Below are positions 55,276-64,000 of a stretch of DNA of 64,000 bases, piece by piece; the first letter of the stretch is position 1; the number at the start of each line of letters is the position of its first letter. Position numbers and translations under genes: made by a program. The stretch spans positions 20,731,454-20,795,453 of the forward strand of contig OY992833.1 in assembly GCA_963921425.1 (NCBI GenBank), in the 5' to 3' direction. Under the pieces are notes generated by a model, which did not search any database, was not told where the DNA came from, and saw nothing but the letters and a program-made list of their open reading frames with translations. This stretch comes from Dryas octopetala. Taxonomy: Eukaryota > Streptophyta > Magnoliopsida > Rosales > Rosaceae.

Positions 55276-56523
55276 GAGAACTACTATTTGCACACCCTTT
55301 TTTTTCTTTTTGCACATCCTTTTTTTTCTTTTTGCACACCCCTATCAAAAAAAAAAAAGACAATACACTCCCTCTCTTCTTTCCCTCTCTTTTTTTCTCT
55401 CGTTCACACCCCCCTTCCCCTGTTTTTTTTTTCTTCTTCTTCTCCAACCCTCCCCCAGCCAGCCCCTCCACCCAACCCACCTAGCCCCTCAACCCCCTCA
55501 CCCGACCCACCCCTCCCTCCCTCCCTCCCCCTCCGGCCTCCCCCCTCCACCCAACCCACCTAGCCCCTGCACCGACCCCCCCAGTCTCTCTCTCTCTCTC
55601 TCTCGCCCAAGCAAATAGCAAAAAAAAAAAAAGGTGGCAGGTGGTTCGGCAGACCAGTGCCGAACCACCTGCCACCTTTTTTTTTTTTTTTTGTCTGCTT
55701 GGGCGAGAGGTGAGACCACCACCGGTCACCTCCTCATTTTCTCTCCTCTCTCCATTTCTCTGTCTTGTCTCTAACAGAGCCAAGCTGCTGCCAGCGCTCC
55801 CGCGTCGCACCGTCGAGCTTCCACCCCGGAGAAGTGCCCAGCTGCTCCATCGACGATGCGACCAGGCAGTTGGGCGGGCGGGTGTTTGAGCTTAGTGCTG
55901 CACAAGGTGGCTGGAAAGAGTTGGAGCCGACAGTTGGGCTTCGCGGAGCTTGCAGGAGAGGTGATGTTGCGGGGAGGTGGAGTCGCGAGAGAGAGAAAGG
56001 GAGCTAGGAGAGAGAATGTGACGGGGAGGTGGTGCTGCCGGGAAAGAGAGAGAAAGAGAGAGGGAGGAAGGTGGTGCAGGGAAGGTGCGGGAGGGAAGGT
56101 GGTGGTCGGGTGAGGGGGAGATGGGCTGGGTGGGTCGGGTGAAACGGGGGGAGGGAGTGAGGTGGTGCAGCTGCATGCGGAGAGGAGAGAGAGGGATTGA
56201 GGAGGGTGGCCGGTGCTGCATGCGGGGAGGTTGGTCGGAGAGGGAAGGGGTTGAGGGGCTGGGTGGGTTGGGTGGAGGGGCTGGCTGGGGGAAGGTTGGA
56301 GAAGAAGAAGAAGAAAAAAAAAACAGGGGAAGGGGGGTGTGAACGAGAGAAAAATGAGAGGGAAAAAAGGGAGGGTGTGTAATGAAATGAGGGTATTTTG
56401 GTAATGGGGTGGGTGTGTGTTGAGAGATTTTGAATTTGAGGTAAGTGTGTGGGGTGTGTAGGAGAAAAAAAGAGAAAAATGGTGTGCAAAAAGAAAAAAA
56501 AGGGTGTGCAAATAGTAGCTCTC
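55276..56523. mobile_element. TIR/foldback element (hAT-like) upstream of CIPK
   Basis: The left end is GAGAACTACTATTTGCACAC and the right end, on the opposite strand, GAGAGCTACTATTTGCACAC. It is flanked by an exact 8-bp duplication GTTTTATA (55268-55275 and 56524-56531), the size expected of hAT insertions. The outer 230-270 bp on each side are pyrimidine- and purine-rich mirrors of each other (left to about 55505, right from about 56250). The middle is GC-rich, with a strong hairpin at 55600-55709. No transposase is recognised, so it is non-autonomous. The open frames across it are low-complexity artefacts. Confidence 0.85.
55600..55709. repeat. Strong hairpin inside the element
   Basis: GGTGGCAGGTGGTTCGGCA (55633-55651) pairs perfectly with 55658-55676 around a 6-base loop. 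The stem continues through facing A and T runs and again at CTCTCGCCCAAGCA / TGCTTGGGCGAGAG (55600-55613 and 55696-55709). Confidence 0.9.
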
Positions 56524-56531
56524 GTTTTATA

Positions 56532-59404
56532 ACATGGAGATTGTTAGGATTCTAGTTGGCTTCTACCGTCATTATTCAAATTTCCCATACTACCCTTTGC
56601 CGTTTTGGCTTTCGTTTTATACGCATATTCCTTCTTTTTTAGTCATTGTTTATGTGAGTGCTTCGCACGCAGCACATGATAATATATTTTGTGGGATATG
56701 AATATCAGATATTTAGGTTACCCCAACATATAATTAATTTGTAGGATTTCATTCTGACTCTTATTTATTTCCCTTTTTAGTTAATTCCAACTTGAACTTG
56801 TAAAATACGTGTTTAATTGCACATTTAAGAATCAATTCTTTTACACAGATATACTCGATCTGGTGCAAACATTCACTGTGTGCAGATAGATATCTGAAAT
56901 TTTTTAACGTAATAATCAATTATATATAGTTTTACCCCATTAATATTTTATGATTAGATTTCTTGGAATTTTCTTATGTGTTTTGATCTACATCTAAAGA
57001 GTCACCAAACTATACATGCTGATCCTATATGCATGCTTTACTAGATCCCAAGTCATTCTTTGTACTTAGATATACTCTCCAAGTCATGTTTACTTAAGCT
57101 TAAGCTAGCATGACTTTTTTTTTTTTTTTTTCAATTTAAATCCATCAAAGTTGAAAAACGTTCTATGCATGGTAAGTAGCTAAATACCAAGATATAATAC
57201 CATAAACACTAATGTGCTTACAATATATGTTGATGGAGAAAAATTATTGAAAAAACTGCAAGGTAATGGGTTATTCAAATATTTGTTTTTAAGAAAATAT
57301 CACAGCAATGGCCATATCAGGATTCAGTAGGAATTGATAAAAGATTCACATAATGGCCCTCAATTATTGAAAAAACTGCAAGGTAATGTGTTGCTTTTCT
57401 TCCAAGTTGAAGGTCACGAACATAAAGTAAATCAAGATGTGAAAACAAATTAAGACGTCAATGAAAAGTATTCCCACCAATAATTAAGGGGGTAATGCCA
57501 AGCTTAAGTGCCGACAAAGTAAACTATGCGAAAGCCAATAAAATAATACAATAAGAATAATGTTAGAGATTTTAAATAAATAAATTAGGATTAAATATCA
57601 AATATCAATAGTTTTTCAGTAAAACAGTAAGATATTAATTTTTTTTTAGTTTAGGTACTAACTTAGAGCAAGACATTTTGTATTAGGTCACAAATCGGTT
57701 TGCTATACAGTTGTTACTGTCAAACAGTCACAGTTGTGACTGTTTCAAATTCATAAAAATTCAAAATTTATAAGGGTTTAATACTTTGGATTTATGCTTG
57801 AAAGATGAAATCTTATTGCCCAGAGACTAAACATTAAAGTTTAAGGGTTGCAAATGCTTGCATATATTGAAAAAACAACAAATTAATAAAAAAATTATGA
57901 CTGTTAGACAGTCACAGCTCGGTATAACCATATTTTTTAAAGTTAGTACTTAAACTGAAATTTAGTATCTAAAGTGAAATGACATAAACGTTTTGGTAGT
58001 TAAAATGAAAAATATTGTAATTTGGTACTTAAAGTCAACAGACCTATTTTAAATTACTCAATTTTAATATTTAATGTGATAGTGTATGTATTAATATTTT
58101 ACTTATTTATATGAGTGAACACAAATATGAATTTATGAAATCTCACATTATTTAGAAGTTATGTATAACAATTCACAATTTTTAAGATTTTTCTTTATGA
58201 TTTACCAAAAAATATAAATAATTTCCTTTATAATATAGGATTTGTAATATAAACATTTTAAAAATAACCCATAACCTTTGCATTCATAATAAGAGGCCAG
58301 ATTAAAAGATAAGTACGTGAAAACAAGATAAGCATGATATTAAACTACAATAATATATGTTGATTTTGAAAGCAAAACGGCATCAAGAGTATAATGCGAA
58401 ACTCATAGTTTCTCTCTTTTTTTTTTTTAATAAGCAATTCAAAACTCAGTCATGATTTGTAATATTTTTCAAACTTAGTGTTCAAATAATAAGAGTTAAA
58501 TATAAGTTGTGAATTGGTGTATATGACAGAGTGGAAAATGAAAAGGACCAGCTTGAATTACTAATCAACGAAAGAAATGAGGAATGAACATATGTGCATA
58601 TGTATAATTAAATAGCACTGGTTTTAATTAATGGGGTCTCTAAGTCGGTAGTCAAATAAAGACATTAGTAGTTGGAAATACGACCATTCTCATCTCTAAC
58701 TTGGTTCACGAGATTCACTGGTTGGTGGGCTGGTGCCTTCTCAGCTTGCGGGGGGGTGTTAAATGTTAATTCATTTGTGTTAATAAGGGAAAAGGGTAAT
58801 TACGTAATTTACAACGCTGTAGAGTGAGTTAGTAACGGCACACTCTCAAGTCTCAAAGTCTTCTCATGCACGTTGGGAATTCCTAGGCGCCTCCTCCCAA
58901 GACGTCTCTCCTGGCCATTACGGGCCGGGCCCTATAGGCCTATACTATACAATATAATTAAATATCAATATTATTTTCCATTTTTTTTATTTCTTTAACA
59001 AATATTAAATTAACTACAATACTTCACTTTTTTATATCAATATCTCTCTTGAGTCTTGACATCATTATTTAAAAACATGCAAATTATTTTCTTAATTATT
59101 TTTAAGAAAATACTTTTCTTTTTCGGTCATTTTAGAAATTACTTAAACATGCAATATAAAAAATAAAATATACAAAATGATACTATCAAAATATTTTTGA
59201 AAAATAAGAATGATACAATTATTGTAAATTACTTCACTTTACATTATTTTCTATCTTTCATTTCTTCCTACACCGACTCCCCCCGCACATTATACCTGTA
59301 ATAATCATTTTATATTTTTGAGTTCTATAATATTGCAAGTCCAATTAATTAAAAGAAGGCCAAATTTTAAAAGTATAGGAATATTTAAGCACATACCTGT
59401 ATAT
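56532..59404. other. Gene-poor AT-rich intergenic region
   Basis: The left part should serve as the displaced CIPK promoter. A loosely palindromic 57590-58050 stretch has facing words TAGTTTAGGTACTAAC and GTTAGTACTTAAACTGA and may be an old MITE. No gene seen. Confidence 0.5.
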
Positions 59405-59411
59405 ATAGTTT

Positions 59412-59813
59412 AGGGTTAATTACAATTTAGTACCTCAACTTTACCTCCTATTTCAAGTTAGTACCTCAAGTTTAAAAAGTTTCAATTTCATACATCAACT
59501 TCCATTTTGTCACAATTTCATACCTCCGTTACTACTACCGTTAGGAAGTCCGTTATCCGCCTACGTGGCGCTGACGTGGCGCACGCTGACCCAATCACTA
59601 AGTGTTGACTTGATTTTTAATAATTTCCATGTGGCAGAATAATAATAAAAAAAAGAATAAAATATTTAAAAATTAATTAAAATATAAAAAATTGAATTAA
59701 AAAAAACACAACCCTCATCCCCTCCCCCAGCCCGACCCACCCCCTTCCCCCTCCCCCTCCCCCTCCCTGCAACCCATCCCCTCACCACAACCCAACCCTG
59801 CCGGTAACCTCTT

Positions 59814-59860
<47 letters not shown>

Positions 59861-60939
59861 ATCCTCCTTGGCCGCGATGACGATATGTTGTCTCTCTCCC
59901 CCGATGCCGCTACCATGTTCGAGATCTTCCTCCCGAACCATCGCCAGTCGTTCCCTTTGTTCGGCGGCAGCGTCACCTCGAGTCAGAGACGGCGGCGTAG
60001 TGGTCCACTGCCTCTGCGAAACTCTAGAGAAACACCAGGTGGTTGTGGTCGGCTTCTCGTTTCGCCACCGTGACGATCGTCCAGCATCATCCAGCAGAAA
60101 TTGAGAAAAAAATAAAAAATAAAAAAAATACCCATCTCGCCCAGCAACCCAAAATAAAATGGAAAAACCCCATGATCTAGATCTTGAATAAAACGAAGAA
60201 CACTGCATCGGTAACCAAGATCAACCCCAAAACCATTCTCTTATCATTTTTGCCCATTTATGTCTTTTTCTTCATTTTTTGAGGGGTTTCTTCAATTTAA
60301 TGTAATTTTTTTATCTTTTATCAAAAATTGTTATTTTTGTTGGATGAATTTTGATGGGTTTGAATTGTTTGGGTGTACTACCAATTTGGAAGCTTGGAAG
60401 CACAGAGGGGGAGGGGCTGGGTTGTGGGGAGGGGATGGGTTGCAGGGGAGGGGTTGGGTTGCGGGGAGGGGAGGGGAGGGGATGGGTTGCAGGGAGGGGA
60501 GGGGAGGGGAGGGGATGGGTTGCAGGAGAGGGGTTGGGTTGCGGGGAGGGGAGGGGAGGTGAGGGGAGGGGATGGGTTGCAGGGAGGGGGAGGGGGAGGG
60601 GTGGGTCGGGCTGGGGGGAGGGGATGGGGGTTGTGTTTTTGACCAAAAAAAATAAAAAGAATTTTTTTTTGTAAATGATTTTTCTGTTTTTTTAATAAAT
60701 TTTTTTTTACACGTGGCAACTTAGGTGTTTAATCAAAGTTCAAATGGATGAAATTATGGTGAAAAGACGAAAATATCCATGCCACATCATCAAAGATAAC
60801 GGGTCACTAACAGAAAATCTAACGGAGGTACTAATTTGAAAGAAAATGAAAGTTGATGCATGAAATTGCAACTTTTTGAACTTGAGGTACTAACTTGAAA
60901 TAGGAGGTAAAGTTGAGGTACTAAATTGTAATTAACCCT
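59412..60939. mobile_element. Composite foldback element with GC-rich arms
   Basis: Both ends read AGGGTTAATTACAATTTAGT inward, and about 140 bp of terminal sequence is mirrored at roughly 88 percent by eye. It is flanked by a 7-bp match ATAGTTT (59405-59411 and 60940-60946). A second mirrored block is C-rich on the left (59707-59800) and G-rich on the right (60400-60645), the latter made of GGGGAGGGGATGGGTTGCAG-like units. The centre holds a (CT)n tract at 59819-59853 and a GC-rich 220-bp stretch that could be captured gene sequence. No transposase is seen. Confidence 0.75.
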
Positions 60940-61129
60940 ATAGTTTAATATTTAAGCACATACCAGTACATATAGTTTGTGTTTTTATAATCGAATATCT
61001 ATTTTCAATCTCTTCTCAATGACGAATTAAAAGAAAAAAAAAGTCTCTTCTTAATGATCATTCATGTAAATTACAGTTAAATACAAAATTATTTAGTGGA
61101 GTGTATTGTATATGGATTTTAAAAGACTT

Positions 61130-61410
61130 TTGTGGAATTTAAAAGTTATGTGGTATTCAATTAAGACTTTTAAAGATTTTAAAAAATTTCATAAAAGTCT
61201 ATATGTATTCAATTAAGAATTTTAAGTAGTTTATAAAAATCATGTGGTATTCAATTAAGACTTTTAATGACTTTTAAAAAGTCTGTAAAAGTCTAGGTAC
61301 ATTTAAAAAGTCATTGACTTTTATATAATTCATTTAATGATGTATTCAATAGACTTTAAAAGACTTTTATATGTATTTCAAAGTCATTATAAATCTAATC
61401 TCTCCCTTGC
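61130..61410. repeat. Degenerate repeat of ATTCAATTAAGACTTTTAA words
   Basis: At least four spaced variants of this word occur in direct or inverted order, typical of an AT-rich MITE or its remnants. Edges are not defined. Confidence 0.4.
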
Positions 61411-62053
61411 GAATTTTTAAGAATTTCTATATTCTGTAGAACTTCGTAGAACTTTGTGAAAATTTATATATTCTGCAAAAGTCTATCACTTAAAAAAAGT
61501 CTACAAAAGTTTATATAAATTTATATACACTACACCCCTCTTAGTCACATAATAATCATCATAATCATTACAATATTTTATCGATTATATATATAGTAAA
61601 CTATTTAAAACCCCCAAATTAGAGCTTAGTTATTTCAAAACCTCCAGTCTTACTAAAATTAATTCAGAACCCCCTATTAGTTATTTAAACTCTCCCAAAA
61701 CCCCCTGGTCAACTAACAACCAGCTGGGTTTGACCCCAAGTTTTTCTAACATTCCAATTATAACCCCAGCTAATCACTTAATCAATTAATCACATTTCTC
61801 TCTCTCACATTCTCTTTCTCCTCTGTGTTTTCTCTCTCTCTCTCTCCGCGTGGCTGTCATCGGCGAGTGCTCCGTCGTCCGGCAATGGTTGCCGGCGAGA
61901 CCGGTCCCGATCTTCTCGTCTCTCCTCTCTCTTCCTCCCTATGCCCTCCACTTGCCGTGAAACCAAACGTCGACGCCGGATCAGGTCTAGGCAGATCTGA
62001 GCTCTATTGCTGGCGATTCGCTGATTCTGGCGACGACGAGGTGCCGGACCGCC

Positions 62054-62125
62054 ATGGATGGCTTCCTCTCATCTTACGTCACCTTCATCGACACCAAGAG
62101 GTTGATCGGAGATGCGGCTAAGAAC
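62054..62125 (+). pseudogene. Hsp70-like gene fragment
   Basis: In frame from the ATG at 62054, the translation includes SSYVTFIDTKRLIGDAAKN, matching the conserved N-terminal ATPase-domain segment of Hsp70 (SYVxFxDTxRLIGDAAKNQ). It is followed after four more codons by a stop. No other Hsp70 block was found nearby, so this is an isolated fragment, not a gene. Confidence 0.65.
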
Positions 62126-63110
62126 TATGGATGGCTTCGGTAAGATCCTTACTCCTCCTCGCTTGTTTATCTTTTAGTAACTTGTAGATCTGCATATTTC
62201 CTTACTTATATTAATTCAGAGACGATAAAGATACATCCATCAGAGTAGGAGTTACATACATATTTCCTTACGGATGCTCCTAGATCACATATTCCAACAT
62301 CATTGACTTTTTTACAATTGTTATTCATCGCAGACCCAGAGGTGATATTCGTTCCTACCTGGAAGGATTAGCTTTGGCTGACAATGTTCAAAATTCTGTG
62401 GAGCAAAATCCATTTGGCCAACGAGCCATAGAGTTATAGTGGAGGAAGTATGACCACCTCGAGATTGATGCTATTTGGTTTGTATTGTCTTAGTTTTATT
62501 ACGTGAAATGTTTCATCTGACACACCTAAGAAACCATTATTGTTTATGCATGGTGTGTTGATGTTCTTCATAAAAAGTTCACTAATATTCTGAAATGTTG
62601 GCCTATTGTATTTTGAAATTTTTTGAAATCTGCTTAGATATGCTAAATCAAATTTATTAGATCTTAATTTAGATGAATTAGGCTTAGGAATTATATTGAG
62701 ATTAAATAATTTCAGTTCGTGAAACATGAGTTTTAAATGAATTTTGAATGAAATTATGGTTCTGAAATATGATGAATCAAATTTGCAGGTAGAAACAGAT
62801 CGAGGCAGTGGCGGCTGTCGTGTACTCGTCACGCTTGAGGTGATCGGACGACGTTGTATTGTTGGCTACTCCTCTCATCTCAATGACTTGTTGTATTGTT
62901 GGTTTTTTTTTTTTTGATAAGGTTGCTGTGTTCTTTTTAATGAAACGGAATTCAGTAAAGGTGTAACTGTTTTAGTGAAGTGTAATTGTTTTAGTAAAGG
63001 TGTAATTGTTTTTTAATTAAGGTGTAATTGCATTTTAGTCGAGGTGTAATTGTTTCATCACTTAATTCAGTTTCAGTAAGTGAATTCATAAGTGAATTCT
63101 TCAATTTAGT

Positions 63111-63215
63111 GTAACCGAATTTCTGAAATTCAGTTTCAGTGTAATTGAATTTTTGAAATTCAGTTTCAGTGTAACTGAATTTTTGAAATTCAGTTTCAGT
63201 GTAATGAAATTCAAT
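63111..63215. repeat. 30-bp tandem repeat
   Basis: Three units of exactly 30 bp, built on TGAAATTCAGTTTCAGTGTA, at 63121, 63151 and 63181, plus degenerate flanking units. A related GGTGTAATTGTTTTAGT word repeats just upstream (62958-63050). Confidence 0.85.
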
Positions 63216-63455
63216 TTCAGTGTTTGATTTTAGTTTTAGTGAAATATTGAGTTTTAGCAAAAACTTCAATTCAAAAAAAAAAAAAAAAACAGTTTCACCA
63301 AAATACAGTTACAGTGATGTCAGCATGTGTCAGCGCGCGTCAGCATGCGTCAGAAGGGTAATTTAGGATTATAAGTTTTAGGGGGTTTTGAAAGAGTTTC
63401 TAGATGGGTGGGGATTTAGACAAATTTTTTTGGTGAGTAGGGTATTTAAAATTAG

Positions 63456-64000
63456 GCACTATTATATATATATATATATATTTCTTCGGTCATAATTAAA
63501 TCCCTCTCCATAGAATTTGATTTAGCTTTTAAAGTTGACCAAGGAATACACAATTCGGATTACAAGATATTTTTATACGATAAGCCTAAAAAGTGATAAA
63601 TACCACTAAATTACATGTCCATGACTCTGTTTGAAAACATCAATATATATATATATATATATATATATATTACGAGTCCCAGGTAATTAGAGAGTATGAA
63701 TCATCATGTGTAAGTCCACATAAGGGAGTTGCTATTGGAAGTGTTTGACGGCCATGGACATGCCACGTGGACGAACTGCTGAAGTATTTGCCTGTGTAGG
63801 GGGTAGGGTTGGAACTTGGAAGTCAGAGGAGGCACTAGAGACGAGAGAGTAAGCGGTAGACTTGGTTGAGCACGCATGCTTTTGCATGCGCATCAAAATT
63901 AAAAGAAGAAAAAACATATTTGGAAAACGCTTTCAAGTTTTATTTCTTTTCTTTTTTTATTGAAAATTTGAAATTAACAAAAAGATATAGGTATAAATAA
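63456..64000. other. Right-edge intergenic sequence with TA microsatellites
   Basis: TA tracts lie at about 63463-63481 and 63642-63670. A minus-strand 61-codon frame (63732-63917) opens with a short hydrophobic stretch and ends in a Pro/Arg segment. It resembles no family I know and may be chance. Confidence 0.4.

Larger units (their letters stand above)
61600..63455. mobile_element. Candidate Pack-type composite with captured gene sequence
   Basis: A GC-rich, CT-bearing island (61800-62160) sits in AT-rich DNA between weakly matching inverted edges: TATTTAAAACCCCC on the left and, on the other strand, TTTTAAATACCCTA on the right. Exon-like pieces (62054-62125 and 62330-62440) are embedded. 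Terminal repeats are too diverged to assign a superfamily. Confidence 0.35.

Noticed and set aside
54307..55317. A 336-codon open frame on the minus strand across the CIPK gene
   Set aside because: It is a frame shadow of the GC-rich CIPK coding region, Pro/Arg-rich with no domain. The overlapping 423-codon frame has every kinase motif.
55257..56511. Many overlapping open frames of 60-250 codons inside the CIPK-upstream element
   Set aside because: Pro/Ser/His or Gly/Glu/Arg low complexity arising from pyrimidine- and purine-rich arms; not coding.
60260..60719. Gly- and Pro-rich open frames on both strands
   Set aside because: Translations of GGGGAGGGGATGGG-type minisatellite units.
63732..63917. 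61-codon minus-strand frame with a hydrophobic start, considered as a signalling-peptide precursor
   Set aside because: The C-terminus does not match CLE, CEP, IDA, PIP, RALF or PSK motifs, and a palindromic GCATGC run explains part of it.

Overview
This is a stretch of eudicot nuclear DNA. Intergenic sequence is AT-rich, genes have short exons with GT..AG introns, and all recognisable products are plant proteins: a plastid POLLUX-like channel, a LysM receptor pseudokinase, a CBL-interacting kinase, a P-type PPR protein and a Pol II/IV/V subunit. A woody rosid would fit, but I cannot fix the genus from sequence alone.

Layout. 1-6008 (minus): the 5' part of a plastid-envelope POLLUX-like ion channel gene, running off the left edge. 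8100-11834 (minus): a LYK4/LYK5-class LysM receptor-like pseudokinase with one large intron. 13901-15410 (minus): a five-exon gene for a small, probably plastid-targeted membrane protein that I cannot name with confidence. 17100-39491 (plus): a tandem duplication of the acylamino-acid-releasing enzyme (AARE) gene. The first copy (18266-25370) is broken near its 3' end. The second (27961-39214) is open over 17 exons and 773 codons, although a 5.5-kb Ty1/copia retrotransposon sits antisense in its intron 6. 41292-46174: a repeat-rich block made of two direct copies of a 1.9-kb segment, the second interrupted by a near-perfect 597-bp foldback element. 46449-49052 (plus): an intronless PPR gene. 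49962-51691 (plus): RPB6. 53907-55178 (minus): an intronless CIPK gene with a terminal-inverted-repeat element inserted about 100 bp upstream of its start. 56.5-64 kb: gene-poor, with two more composite elements, one of them carrying an Hsp70-like fragment, plus satellites and microsatellites.

The host genes do not form a pathway; they are ordinary neighbours. The unusual content is structural. There is a tandem gene pair in which one member has decayed while the other tolerates a very young retrotransposon, with the empty site preserved in the sister copy. There are also several long-arm foldback or TIR elements, two of which share a terminal motif. I found no CRISPR array, rRNA, tRNA or bacterial-type operon. 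Exon boundaries were placed by hand from splice consensus, reading frame and comparison of the duplicate copies.
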